Source of the DNA: Cupriavidus sp. D39
GTDB taxonomy: Bacteria > Pseudomonadota > Gammaproteobacteria > Burkholderiales > Burkholderiaceae
Length of the DNA stretch: 64,000 nucleotides
Assembly (NCBI RefSeq): GCF_026627925.1
Contig: NZ_JAPNLE010000007.1
Coordinates: 744,001-808,000 of the forward strand
Direction: 5' to 3'
The position numbers and the translations under genes are program-made. This document shows positions 47,740 to 57,542 of this stretch, one piece after another (within the stretch, counting starts at the first letter, position 1; every line of letters starts with the position of its first letter). The notes beneath the pieces were generated by a model, which had not been told where the DNA came from, made no database searches, and saw nothing but the letters and a program-made list of their open reading frames with translations.

Positions 47740-48227
47740 CCTCACACGCGAGGGGCTTCGGGCAGGCGTTCACCGCCGCGCACGACGTATTTGGCGGGAT
47801 ACAGTGTGACGAGAACCTCGACTTCGTCTTCCGTTGCCCCGGTGCACGCGCTCCAGATCGAGCTCACTTTTTTGGCCAGCGATAGTATGGCGCCGTCGCT
47901 GCGCCCATCACGTATGTGGCAGAAGATCAGCGTTTCGGAAGTGGGCTCTCCCGAACGGTAGAGGTTGTCGGGCGTGGCTTCATGGAATACGACGCTAATC
48001 AAGTCGAGCGGCGAAAGGATGATCTCCCTGATCGCGCTCGTGAACTCGCTGGCGATCCTGGCTTTGACGCCAGCTTCGATTCCGACCTTGCATTCGCAAA
48101 CAATGATGGGCATGTTGTGTCTCCGTGAAGATAGGGCTGCTGAGGCCTCAGTCTCTCGGAACTTCGCCCCTGGTGATTGCATTGGGGTGCCACCACTTGC
48201 TTGGAAGTGCCATGACATGGCGTCGTG
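47740..48227. repeat. 488-bp near-identical repeat, copy 2
   Basis: Direct repeat of 19738-20225, same strand, with only scattered base changes. A recombination between the two copies would delete or duplicate 28 kb of the catabolic island. Confidence 0.9.
47742..48113 (-). CDS. tautomerase-superfamily protein (copy 2)
   Basis: 123 residues, nearly identical to the product at 19740 (the first difference is KARIAS for KAKIAS). Mature Pro-1 (PIIVCECKVG). The ATG at 48113 has CGGAGACACAAC upstream. It precedes the MFS remnant and the intact BKACE gene on the same strand, so tautomerase and BKACE may now be expressed together. Predicted function as for copy 1. Confidence 0.75.
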   Translation of the reverse strand: MPIIVCECKVGIEAGVKARIASEFTSAIREIILSPLDLISVVFHEATPDNLYRSGEPTSETLIFCHIRDGRSDGAILSLAKKVSSIWSACTGATEDEVEVLVTLYPAKYVVRGGERLPEAPRV

Positions 48228-48392
48228 CCGCCGGTCCTCCGCTAGACGCCCGGGCGCTGCAGGGGCGGCTGACGGCAGCTTTGGCACAAGCTGGCGGCCT
48301 GTTTTGAGGAATCGGAATTCGCCGGACTGCGTTTTTCGAAAAATCAATGACTTAACAGTTGTCCATCGGGCACGCCCGACCCCGAAGGATGA

Positions 48393-48613
48393 GGCGGGTC
48401 GAACTGCTTCGCTTGGAGGACGGCACCCATTGCGAGGAAGCCAGCAGCCTGGCCGAGCGCAAGCTCAACGACGTGCGCGCAAAGCTGGCCGACCTGCGAC
48501 GCATGGAGACCGTGCTGTCCGAGCTGGTGTGCGCCTGCCATGCCCGCCAGGGCAACGTATCCTGCCCGCTGATCGCATCGCTGCAATCGGGAAAAGTGTG
48601 CCAAAGGGCGTAG
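48393..48613 (+). pseudogene. merR: merR mercury regulator, C-terminal fragment
   Basis: The plus strand encodes [40 protein letters not shown] and [20 protein letters not shown]. This is the metal-binding half of MerR; the three Hg ligands are present (Cys in GTHCEE, one in VCACH, one in VSCPL). The DNA-binding half is missing, cut near 48390. It is probably the edge of a mercury-resistance transposon, consistent with the Tn3-family transposase that follows. No merTPA genes are in the window. Confidence 0.75.
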
Positions 48614-48714
48614 TGCACGCGGCTACGCCGCTCCAGCTCGTTCCGGCTTCTGTTCTGCCGCTTTGTCGCAGCCGGCTACATGCGCCGTCTCGACGGGCAA
48701 GCGACCTGGCCGAG

Positions 48715-49059
48715 TTAGACATCGTCGCGGGGGCGCAGCGGCTCTAGTGGACACAGCGCTTGCACCGCGCGCTTGAGCAGCACGATCCAGTCGTCCAGTT
48801 CTTCTATGATGACCTCGGCTTGGTCCACGATGGTCGGACCAGTGGTTGGATACGACAATGCGGCGCCGTTGATCTGAGTATGTGCCATGCCGTGCAAGCG
48901 CAGCAGATCGTCGCGCAGCCCGGCTTGCTCACAGCAACGCGCGCGGATCGCATCGAGTTGGTCCACCACGCGCAGGATGGTGGTCGTGTCGAACGTGTCT
49001 CGAAGCGCTTGCAACGCCTCGGCGTCGACCCTGCCGTAAGGGGTATCGGAGTCAGGCAT
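48715..49059 (-). CDS. TnpC-like small protein downstream of the Tn3-family transposase
   Basis: 114 residues: MPDSDTPYGRVDAEALQALR, LRDDLLRLHGMAHTQINGAA, IIEELDDWIVLLKRAVQALC. Its start overlaps the end of the transposase gene by eight bases, so it is translationally coupled. Position and size match TnpC of Tn4652-type elements, which lowers transposase levels after transcription. I identify it by position and rough pattern only. An alternative is an uncharacterised accessory protein. Confidence 0.55.
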   Translation of the reverse strand: MPDSDTPYGRVDAEALQALRDTFDTTTILRVVDQLDAIRARCCEQAGLRDDLLRLHGMAHTQINGAALSYPTTGPTIVDQAEVIIEELDDWIVLLKRAVQALCPLEPLRPRDDV

Positions 49060-52000
49060 GGCGAGGCTTGCGGACGGAATGGGCGGGAGCGGCGAAGAGG
49101 CTATCGCGAATCCAGGCTTCCGGCACCCGCTCCAGGTTGAGTTTATAGTCGCCGAAGCGCTTGATGTTGCTGGTCAGGTAGGGACTCAGGAAGCCGATGT
49201 CGGCCACGTCGACCTTGATCCCTTCCTTCACCATCGCGCGCAGGGCCTGCATCATGTCCACCGTGTTCTGCAGAATCACGGCCGAGGCGATCAGGTCGTT
49301 GTAGCGCAGGCGCTTCTGCTGTTCGTCGGGGTCGTTTTCGGCCAGCACGTCACCGCCGAACGCGAACCATTTGGCAAAGCCATTGTAGGACTCGATCTTG
49401 TTGGTGGTGGCGGTGATCTCCTGGCGTAGTTCGCGGCTGCCAATCCATTCGAGCAGGAACGCCGTGCGCACGACCTTGCCGAGTTCCTGCGCCGCCAGAA
49501 ACAGGCGATTGCGGCGGCTTTCCGAGCCGAACCGGCGCAGCAGGAGCGGCGAGGAGATTGTTCCGGACTGGATCGATAGCGCTACCTGCATCAGGTCCTG
49601 CCGGTGGAAGGCGATCAGGTCCCAGTCCACGTTGTCCGAGAACAGCCGGTCGATGTGCTTGTATTTGGTGTTGGTATCGGCACGGTAAAGCTTCAGATCC
49701 TGCCAGTTGCGGATGCGCGGCATCAGGTTGATGCCCAGCAGATGCGTGAAGGCGAATACTGCCGCCGACTGGCCCTGGGTGTCGGCGTGCACAGTATCGG
49801 CCTCGACGCTCAAGCCGGCCTTGAGCAGACCCTCGATCACGTAGATGGCTTCCCATACACCGGGCGGAATGAAATGCCGGAACACCGCGATGTAGTTGTC
49901 GGCCACGTGCCGGTAGGCCACCGCGCCCATCTTGCGGTAGCGGAAGTGGTAGCCGGCCAGCAGATTGTTGTCGTAGAAGTCGTACTGGGTGCCGTCAGCC
50001 GCGACGGTCTTGCCATCCCCCAGTGCTTGGGTAGGTCGAGCCGCAGATACAGCTCGATCAATTCCCGCTGCGCTGTCTCGAGGCGCTCCAGGCTCAGATG
50101 CCGGCGGTTGACGAACGACATCTGTGCGGCGTGACCCGATCCCCCATATGGCGGGCGGCCTGGGTGGGCCCCAGGTTGCAGCCCATGGCGAAGATGGCCA
50201 GCAGGTAGCGCTCGGCCGCATTGCGGATCTTGGGATCGCTGCCGGAGAGTGGCCCAAAGTGCCGGGTGAAGTGGGTCCAGTGCTCGATATTGGCCAGCAC
50301 GTCCAGCAGATTGCGCGTCGGCATGCGCCGGATCAGCGCCTGTTGCAGGGCGATCGCGCTGGCCGGGATCTCCTGGCGATTGTCCGCTTGAGCACGGGTT
50401 CGCCGTCCTGCCCGATGGTGACGTGCTGGCGCTTGTCGGGAAAACTGGCATCCAGCGTACGCGCCGTGTCGGTCAGCCACTGGTGTAGATGCGCCACGAA
50501 GCCCTGCGCGTTGGCCGGCATATCCAGCTTGGCGCAGTATTCGGGCAGGCGCCGTTCGCATTCGCGCCAGGGCAGCAGGTGCGCACGGTAGTCGGCAAAG
50601 GCATCCGACCCCACCACGCACAAGTCGCCGGAACGCAGCTCGTTGACCATATGCGAGAGCACGCAGAGTTCCAGGTAGCGCCGGTTGGTGGGGGCGCCCT
50701 GGTCGTGGGGGCGGCGCACCAGCTTGCGCCATCGTTCCGAGGCGAAGCTCACATCGACGTCGGCGGCGATCCATTCGCGATGCAGAGATGCAGAGATGCA
50801 GAGATGCAGAGATGCATTGTCCAGCACCACCGCAAGTGCCGCCAGCAGCGTGCGCGACTGGCTGGTCGACTCCCATTCCAGCACCTGGGCCAGGCGCAGC
50901 ATCACGGAGCGGTGCGCGCGGAAATGCCGCCATAGCAGCGGCAGGTAGTTGTTACCGCTGAAGGCCCGCACCTCGGCGCAGCTCTCGCGCAGCTGCTCCA
51001 GATCGCCGGACGGCGCGAGGAAGCGGCGCACCTGGCGGCCGATCAGCGCGTCGTCCTGGCCGTCGGCGACGATATCCACTACGCCGTCGAGCAAGGTGAC
51101 CAGCTTCTCCATCTGCGCGCGCTGACGGGACTGGATGCGCTCCATCTCGTCGCGCGCCCGCTTGTGGATGGCGCCCATGCGACGGATGAACATCTCCGCG
51201 AGATCGTCGCGGGTGCGCACGCGCATATGGTTGAGCAAGGCGACGATCAGCGTATAGCGCTTCTCAGGCAGGATCTCCCGTAGATTGGCCGCGTCCAGGC
51301 TCATGGCCTGGCTGGCCAGCGAGCGCAGCTTCGAGGCTGGCACGCCTGCGATCGCGCAAGAGAAATCGCCAAGACCGTCGAGTAAGGTCAGGTGTTCTAT
51401 GAGTAGGCTGAGATGCTTGCGTGATGGACGGCGCGCGTGGCGCTTGATGTTGTTGTAGGCGGTCAGGCGGTTGGTGAATTCCCGGGTGAGAAGCCGGTCC
51501 AGCCGCTGCCGTTCCTCATCCGACAAGCGCCTTGCGACACATCGAAACAGCGCGGTCTGCGTGCGAGTCTGAATCTGCTCGGCAATGTTGTCTAGAGTGG
51601 AGAACGCTGGCAGCTCGACCTGGTGCAGGATCAGCGCATCGATGGTGGCGTTGACGATGTCCACCTGCTGGTCCATCGTTTCCGCGGCTTCGCGCGCGGA
51701 GCGAATCGTGACCTTGTTGGCATCGGTGCCAATATACGCCTGGACGCCTAGAAATTCGCGCACCGCCGTGTAATGCCGGTACAGCGTGGGGGACAGCTTG
51801 CGGTCATAGCCAAACGCGGCATCTGGCGCCAGACAAGCGCTGGCGCGCACGTGGTCGATCACGACGACGGGAATGCTGTCCAGGTTGGGGAAGTAATGCA
51901 GTTGCTGAAAGACCTTCAGCAGCACCAGCAAGCCAAGTCGCGGACCTTGTCCACGGGTTGAGCGGGTGACCCACTCCAGTTCCTCGGCATCCGGCGTGTA

Positions 52001-52072
52001 GCACGCCTGTAGCTCCTTGGTGGAGAAAACCTTCGGGAAACGCGGGTAGGCGGTACGCTCGACGGTAGCCAT
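49052..52072 (-). pseudogene. tnpA: Tn3-family transposase, with several single-base slips
   Basis: ATG 52072 starts MATVERTAYPRFPKVFSTKE. The first 560 residues are in one frame. Slips occur near 50385 (one C short: TIAQEIPASAIALQ), near 50128, and at 50017-50021 (five C where six give HWGDGKTVAADGTQYDFYDN). The catalytic blocks are present: ADGTQYDFYDNNLLAGYHFR (first Asp), SVEADTVHADTQGQSAAVFA (second Asp) and TNKIESYNGFAKWF (Glu). Repaired length about 1005 residues, normal for Tn3 transposases. The inverted-repeat ends of the transposon were not found with confidence. Inside the gene is an octanucleotide tandem repeat. Confidence 0.85.
50780..50816. repeat. octanucleotide tandem repeat in the transposase gene
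   Basis: ATGCAGAG occurs four times in a row (50780-50811) plus a partial ATGCA. On the coding strand it gives DNASLHLCISASLHREWI; DNASLHREWI would result from one unit, so three extra units (24 bp) have been added in frame. Gain or loss of one unit would shift the frame. Confidence 0.85.
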
Positions 52073-52767
52073 ACAGGATCTCGGCAATCTCTGAAGGGCC
52101 AGCCAGTCTAGCCGAGGACGGTGGCAAAATTCCAGACCAGCCTTATAAGCGATGGGAATGTTTTTGTTTGTCTATATAACCCCAAGGCTTATGATAGCCA
52201 ATTGCCCGCATCTTGGCATGACCCCTTCACCGCGCGCGTTCGGTTCGCCGAGCAGGCCGGCATCCGGGCGATGACGAAGCGGCGAAGCTCTATCAATAGT
52301 ATCGCGACCCACGACGAGGCGCTGTGCCAACTATTGGGCTCGGTTCGCGCCAATCCTGTATCGGGCAGCCAGGTATCTAGCAATCTGGTTACGGAAATTT
52401 CCGCCATGCGGTCTGTCTCAGCATCGGATGACTTGGTATGGCGCCGCCAACAGATTGATGTCGCAGGGTATTGAATCGTCGCCAAGATGCTGGACAACAC
52501 AAATGGCGCAAGTTGCTGGGCGTTCGGCCGTCGTGATTGCGCCGTGATGGCGTTTTGCAGCGCATAACACGATTGGGGGATAGTCGGAATGGAGACTCAT
52601 ATCCATACTCGCCAACGGCAGTCAGGCTGCCTAACCGTGGTTTACTCCAAAGGCCACCCGGCCCTGTGGGGATCTTTACACGGCATAACAATTAAAAAGG
52701 CGGCAGCACGCCTTGATGAAGTCGCGAAAAAAACATCCGGCTAAACGCCGAAGCGAGAGGGGTCAAA
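52073..52767. other. intergenic, nothing recognised
   Basis: About 690 bp between the transposase start and the GNAT gene. Open frames on both strands have no recognisable product. The transposon end should lie in here; AACCCC near 52181-52186 is a weak candidate for a reversed GGGG tip. Confidence 0.4.
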
Positions 52768-53214
52768 ATGAGAGGCATTTCCATTCGCGCTGCCGTCACC
52801 GGCCAAGCGCCACAGATTATTAGCATCCTCGAACAATGCGGGCTTGATGCTTCGGCACTCAATCTATTTGCAACCACATTCCATATCGCCATCACCGAAT
52901 CCTTGATCGTCGGTTGTGCCGGCGTGGAGCGGCATGGTGACACTGCAATCATCGGGCCCGTTGCCGTGCTTGCCGATTACCGCGACCGTGGTATCGCTTC
53001 GTCTCTGGTGCAAGCTGCACTCATGCGCGCCCGAGCTGGAGGGTGTCGACAAGCAGTGATGTTAGCGATGCGCTTTGCGACTTACTTTAGTCGTCACGGG
53101 TTTACGTTGATGCCGCGCCGCGCGCTACCGGCAGAGGTACAAGCGTCACAGGCATATCAATGGCAGGCCAATCCGTCCGATGTCTGCATGAAATGCGACC
53201 TGATCTCCGGCTGA
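52768..53214 (+). CDS. GNAT-family N-acetyltransferase
   Basis: 148 residues, with GAGAGGGG before ATG. The acetyl-CoA binding motif is VAVLADYRDRGIASSLVQAA (R-x-x-G-I-A, about residues 72-91); strand beta-4 is CAGVERHGDTAIIGP. The end (GFTLMPRRALPAEVQASQAY) resembles the arsenic-related acetyltransferases sometimes called ArsN, but no ars genes are near, so the substrate is left open. Confidence 0.8.
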   Translation: MRGISIRAAVTGQAPQIISILEQCGLDASALNLFATTFHIAITESLIVGCAGVERHGDTAIIGPVAVLADYRDRGIASSLVQAALMRARAGGCRQAVMLAMRFATYFSRHGFTLMPRRALPAEVQASQAYQWQANPSDVCMKCDLISG

Positions 53215-53277
53215 CTTCCCGTCTTACGGTCACTTCCGACCCGCGTCGGGCCGGGGAGCGCCGTGATCAACGCATGG

Positions 53278-53508
53278 AGGCTCTATACGATCATCCCTGA
53301 AGAAGATGTCGGCGTTCTCCTCACGAGCCTGCTTGGCAATGGCAGGATACGTGTCCCGTTGCCAGCGCTCGATCTCCTCTAGGTCGCGCTGATATGCGCG
53401 CTGCAACGACTTCTGCGGCGTCAGGTTCAGATGCGCCAGCAATGAAATCAACGACTCGCTGATTGCCGTTAATCGCCCGTTGGGCGTTTTATCGCGGTGA
53501 AGCCACAC
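53278..53508 (-). pseudogene. IS630-family transposase fragment
   Basis: The minus strand encodes LTAISESLISLLAHLNLTPQ, KSLQRAYQRDLEEIERWQRD and TYPAIAKQAREENADIFFRD. In IS630 transposases LTPQKPLxRAYxRDPxxIExWxxxxYPAIAxxAxxxxAxIxFxDE links the winged-helix part to the first catalytic Asp (here FFRDD). The N- and C-terminal parts are missing. Confidence 0.7.
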
Positions 53509-53583
53509 CCTTATCCAGCAAGGCTTTGCAGTCCAAATTGGGCGATGTTTTCCGAATTCTGAAGTCGCCCCGTTAACCTGATT

Positions 53584-53745
53584 CCCGTGCCGGGCATCGG
53601 CTACGACGAGCTGGTGCGCTTTCCCGGCGACGTGTACGGCATCGCGTTCAATGTCGATGAAGGTGAGGTCGGCGTGGTGCTGCTCGGCGACTACTGGCGG
53701 CAGCGGGCCGGCGACCAGGTCGAGCGCACGGGCCGCGTGATGGAC
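53584..53745 (+). pseudogene. atpA: ATP synthase F1 alpha subunit, N-terminal fragment
   Basis: The plus strand reads VPGIGYDELVRFPGDVYGIA, FNVDEGEVGVVLLGDYWRQR and AGDQVERTGRVMDAW, the beta-barrel domain of an F1 alpha subunit. The spelling DELxRFPGDVYGIAFNVDExEVGVVLLG points to the alternative (Na+-type or second) F-ATPase sometimes found in Burkholderiales. No nucleotide-binding domain follows: the frame runs into the next fragment. Confidence 0.6.
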
Positions 53746-54049
53746 GCGTGGACCTCACAGGGGGCGCCGTACTTACACTGACGGCGCGCGGTCTGGGAAG
53801 TACGATGTTTATACTGACAGCGCAAAAAGCGGCAAATTCGACACTTATACGGACGGCGCCAGGTACTACATTGCGTCCGACCACGCCCCCTCTAAGGACT
53901 TCAAATCCCGGTCGGGGACACTCTCCCCCAAATCCGGTTCCGCTCTCCCGAACCCCACACTTCCCCAGAGTGTGGGGATTTTACTTCTCGGGAACCAGAA
54001 CTTTCAGACACCCGACACGGGGGCGTGCCGGGAGAAAGCCTCGAAATGA
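53741..54049 (+). pseudogene. fragment of a YTDGA-repeat protein
   Basis: In the frame after TGA 53740 the text is YTDGARSGKYDVYTDSAKSG, KFDTYTDGARYY, three imperfect repeats of (F/Y)DxYTDGARSGK, ending at TGA 54047-54049. Such repeats occur in small secreted proteins of Burkholderia and relatives. There is no start codon; the frame opens within the atpA fragment, so this is another deletion junction. The last 60 codons, which contain a terminator hairpin, may not be real protein. Confidence 0.4.
53953..53985 (+). terminator. intrinsic terminator
   Basis: CCCCACACT (53953-53961) pairs perfectly with AGTGTGGGG (53969-53977) around TCCCCAG, followed by ATTTTAC. It likely ended the gene from which the YTDGA fragment derives. 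Confidence 0.65.
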
Positions 54050-54068
54050 CACATATTCCCAGAAGTAA

Positions 54069-54414
54069 TAAAGAGCGTGGCTTTTATGCACGCGACGTCA
54101 GCTGCTCGAGCGCGCGCTCGGCGCAGCTAGCCGTACTGCCCCGGCTGCTGGAGCAATCGGAGTGACAGCGAGGCGCGCCCTGCATCCATCAATGGATACC
54201 CCCTTCCGGCGTGCGATCAACTCCAGAGGCCCTCTGGTATTTGGTGCTGGTGCTGACCGCTCCGCAGGGCGCCCGATAGAGAAGGCGATTGATGGTCATC
54301 AACGGGCAGCGGCGACGTCGCCAAACGTGCCGGTCGGGGCCCTCGGCCAATCCGCATCCGTCCGATCCGGCACAATGCCCGGCGCACCATGGCTCTACGG
54401 GATTAAACTGGGTG
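54069..54414. other. intergenic, nothing recognised
   Basis: About 345 bp before the decarboxylase gene with no gene or clear promoter. Confidence 0.35.
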
Positions 54415-56073
54415 ATGCAAATGAAGCCGGACATCTCTCGCGAAGAGACCTCACAAAGCACGGACGGGGGCGACGACTGCCCCTTGCGCTGGTTTGACGC
54501 GGATCGAGGTGCATTCGAATCGCTCGAGCGATTGATCGCCGAGCATCCGGCGGATTTCTTTGCGGGCGAGCGTTTTGATCCGGTTGGCGCGTGCGCCACA
54601 CGCGAGGCGGTTTTCGCGTCGGTTGAGCTGCCCGAGACTCCGACATCGCCGCAAGCGCATGCCGATCATCTGCTCAACGACGTGTTTCGGCACGTGATGC
54701 CCGTGGCATCGCCCACTTTCGTCGGACACATGACGTCGTCGCTGCCGTCGTTCATGCCCTCGCTCGCCAAGGTGGTGGCAGCGCTGAACCAGAACGTCGT
54801 GAAGCTCGAGACGTCGGGCGCGCTGACAGGGCTCGAGCGCCAAGTCATCGGCATGCTGCACAAGATGGTGTTTGCCCAGGACAGCGCGTTCTATGCGAGA
54901 TGGCTGCACGATGCCGACCACGCGCTCGGCGCGATCTGTTCTGGCGGCACGGTCGCCAACCTCACCGCGCTATGGGCGAGCCGCAACAACTTGCTGGGCG
55001 CGCGTGATGGCTTCGCCGGCATCCATCGCGCCGGACTGGTGGCTGCGCTACGCCATTACGGCCATGACGGGCTTGCAATCGTCGTCTCGGAGCGCGGGCA
55101 CTACTCGTTGCGAAAGGCAGCCGATGTCCTTGGCATCGGGCGCGACAATCTCGTGCCGGTCGGGGTCGATGCAGACGGTCGCATGCGCATCGACCTGCTG
55201 CGCGACACCATGCGTGACCTGCAGCAGCGCAACATCCGGCCGATGGCGATCGTCGGCATAGCGGGGACGACGGAGACGGGCGCGGTCGATCCGCTCGACG
55301 CGATTGCGGATGTTGCTCAGGAGGCCGGCTGCCATTTCCACGTGGATGCCGCATGGGGCGGCGCAACACTGCTGTCGGAGCGCGAGCGCTGGCGCTTCGC
55401 GGGCATCGAGCGTGCCGATTCCGTCGTCATCGATGCGCACAAACAGTTCTACGTGCCGATGGGTGCCGGCATGGTGCTATTCCGGAGCCCAGCGTGGACG
55501 CAGGAAATCATCCAGCATGCGAACTACATCGTGCGCAAGGGCTCGGTGGACCTGGGGCGCCATACGCTCGAAGGATCGCGTGGTGCGGCGGCAGTCATGC
55601 TCTATGCGAACCTTCATCTGCTCGGTCGCAAGGGGATCGCGCAGTTGATCGATCGTAGCATCGATAACGCCCACTACTTTGCATCCCTGATTGCGCAGCA
55701 GCCGGATTTCGAGCTCGACAGCCACCCGCAGCTTTGCATCCTGACCTATCGCCATGTACCCGAGACCGTGCGTGCCGCGCTGGCAACGGCTTCGGCCGAC
55801 AGGCGCGAGAAGATCCTGGACGCGCTGGATGCGCTGACCATCAGCATTCAGGAAATGCAGCGCGATGCAGGCCGCTCGTTCGTATCGCGCACGCAGTTGA
55901 TGTCGACACAGTGGGGTGGCCGCCCGATTGCCGTTTTCCGCGTGGTACTGGCCAACCCGGATACGACGCATGCCATCCTGCAGGACATCCTCGACGAACA
56001 TCGCGCACTGGCGGCGGCCAGCCCATGCATGGCGCCGCTGTTGGCGCTGGTGGGGGCGCCGGACGCCGCGTGA
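54415..56073 (+). CDS. PLP-dependent amino acid decarboxylase (group II; PanP/glutamate decarboxylase-like)
   Basis: 552 residues from ATG 54415 (ATG 54421 is also possible; neither has a strong ribosome binding site). The fold-type I core: GHMTSSLPSFMPSLAKVVAA, ICSGGTVANLTALWASRNNL, VVSERGHYSLRKAADVLGIG, IAGTTETGAVDPLDAIADVA, HVDAAWGGATLLSERERW with the PLP-binding Asp, and VIDAHKQFYVPMGAGMVLFR with the Schiff-base Lys (about residue 343). Length and pattern resemble aspartate 1-decarboxylase PanP of Vibrio; glutamate, diaminobutyrate or aromatic amino acids are alternatives. The gene stands alone between pseudogenes. Confidence 0.88.
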   Translation: MQMKPDISREETSQSTDGGDDCPLRWFDADRGAFESLERLIAEHPADFFAGERFDPVGACATREAVFASVELPETPTSPQAHADHLLNDVFRHVMPVASPTFVGHMTSSLPSFMPSLAKVVAALNQNVVKLETSGALTGLERQVIGMLHKMVFAQDSAFYARWLHDADHALGAICSGGTVANLTALWASRNNLLGARDGFAGIHRAGLVAALRHYGHDGLAIVVSERGHYSLRKAADVLGIGRDNLVPVGVDADGRMRIDLLRDTMRDLQQRNIRPMAIVGIAGTTETGAVDPLDAIADVAQEAGCHFHVDAAWGGATLLSERERWRFAGIERADSVVIDAHKQFYVPMGAGMVLFRSPAWTQEIIQHANYIVRKGSVDLGRHTLEGSRGAAAVMLYANLHLLGRKGIAQLIDRSIDNAHYFASLIAQQPDFELDSHPQLCILTYRHVPETVRAALATASADRREKILDALDALTISIQEMQRDAGRSFVSRTQLMSTQWGGRPIAVFRVVLANPDTTHAILQDILDEHRALAAASPCMAPLLALVGAPDAA

Positions 56074-56266
56074 GGCATTTGCAGCTGGCGGGCGCCATTC
56101 GTCGACCATGTGTCGCTGGTAACCGTCCGCCGAGTACCGTCATTGACTGACTCGTAGATTCGGTGGGCTCTTCGGCGGGTTGCGCATTGCCACGACCTCC
56201 GGCCCCAGGCCGTGAAGTGTAATAATCGTGGGTCTTCCGCACTTTGTGTGACGAGGGGGCACTGGC

Positions 56267-56960
56267 GTGGAGGATGTTGTAGCGTGGAACGGCTGTCGTC
56301 TCCACCGCCCACCACCACCATTCTTCTTGTTGACGAACGTGGGCGAGCCCGCCAGCGCCACCGAGCGCAAGCGGCTGCACGCAGCGCGCTGCCGCTGGCT
56401 CTTCACGGTGCTGTATCTCGGCGGCCTGCGGGCGGCCGAGGTGGCCGAGACCCAGATGGGCGCCTTCTTCTGCCGGCGCGACCGGGAGGGCCTGGAGCGC
56501 TGGTGGCTCGAGGTGACGGGCAAAGGCAACAAGACGCGGCTGGTGCCGGCGACGGACGAACTGATCGTGAAACTGGCGCGCTATCGCGAGGCGTACGGCC
56601 TGCCGCCGGTACCGCATCCTGGTGAGGCGCGCCCCATGGTGCTGCCGATCATCGGCAAGGAAAAGCCCTTGTCACGCGGCGCGCTGCATCTGGTGCTGAA
56701 AGAGGTGTTCGGGATGGCCGCCGCGCGCCTGCGCTCGCGCGGCCCCGAGTGGGAAAGCCGGGCCACGGTGCTGGCCAGCGCGTCGGCGCACTGGCTGCGC
56801 CATACCGCCGGCAGCCACATGAGCGACCAGCAGGTCGACCTGCGCTTCGTGCTGGACAACCTGGGACATGCAACCACCAGCGTCTATTGCATGCGGAGGA
56901 CGACGCCCGGCACGCGGCCACGCAGGGGAACGCCACCGGATCGGCTGGACGCCTGCCACT
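56267..56960 (+). pseudogene. tyrosine recombinase, catalytic part with damaged end
   Basis: Homology starts near 56340 (ERKRLHAARCRWLFTVLYLG) and includes GGLRAAEVAETQMGAF (catalytic Arg), VTGKGNKTRLVPAT (Lys), HWLRHTAGSHMSDQQ (His/Arg) and VLDNLGHATTSVY. At the Tyr region one base is missing: YLHAEDDARHAATQG would follow if C were added near 56890. Another slip near 56930 breaks RHRIGW. The N-terminal core-binding half is absent. Its tail equals the fragment at 307-386, so two related recombinase genes in this window were both broken. Confidence 0.7.
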
Positions 56961-57040
56961 GCGGCGCCAGCCCAGGCAAGCCGGAGGCGGTGCCGTTGGA
57001 TCCCGCTGTTGGCACCCCCGGCGAACTTTCACGCTCGTGA

Positions 57041-57189
57041 AAATATCCGCTGCCCGGCGTAATCGTGCCTTTCGTGCCGATGCTTGAAGCGCCTCTTTGA
57101 GGGTCCGGAATTGTGGCTCGATCCTTCACCACCATCAGGTGGAACAGGAAACTTGCACCCCCAAGCTGTAGCATGCTCGGCGCACGACG
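57041..57189. other. intergenic, nothing recognised
   Basis: Short stretch between the recombinase relic and a terminator. Confidence 0.3.
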
Positions 57190-57215
57190 AAAAAAACCCG
57201 CCACGAAGGCGGGTT
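57190..57215 (-). terminator. strong intrinsic terminator, possibly of a short RNA
   Basis: On the minus strand AACCCGCC-TTCGT-GGCGGGTT is followed by T7 (57196-57190). A -10-like TATACT lies about 40 bp upstream (near 57250) and no gene lies between, so a small transcript or the leader/attenuator of a lost gene is possible. Confidence 0.65.
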
Positions 57216-57542
57216 GAATCCATGTCGGAGACAAGGAGGAGACAGACATTAGTATAAACCCTAATATCATTTCATCCACCGGTCCGGCGTTGCAATTATT
57301 GCAATGCAGCATTGCGACTCCCACGTGACAAGACGAGAATGTCTTGCCGCGGCCTTTACACCCTCATTCGAACTCACCCCATACAGGCGCCCGCGCCAAT
57401 GCTGGAAATCTAGTCAAGACCGCTTGCGAGAGCGGCAGGGAGCACACGAGTGCGTGTGGATTGAGGCACTTTTGGCGAAAGCTCGCCGGAATCGGAGGCA
57501 TATAACGTCCGCACGGCATTGGCCCAACCAACGCCGTGCGAT

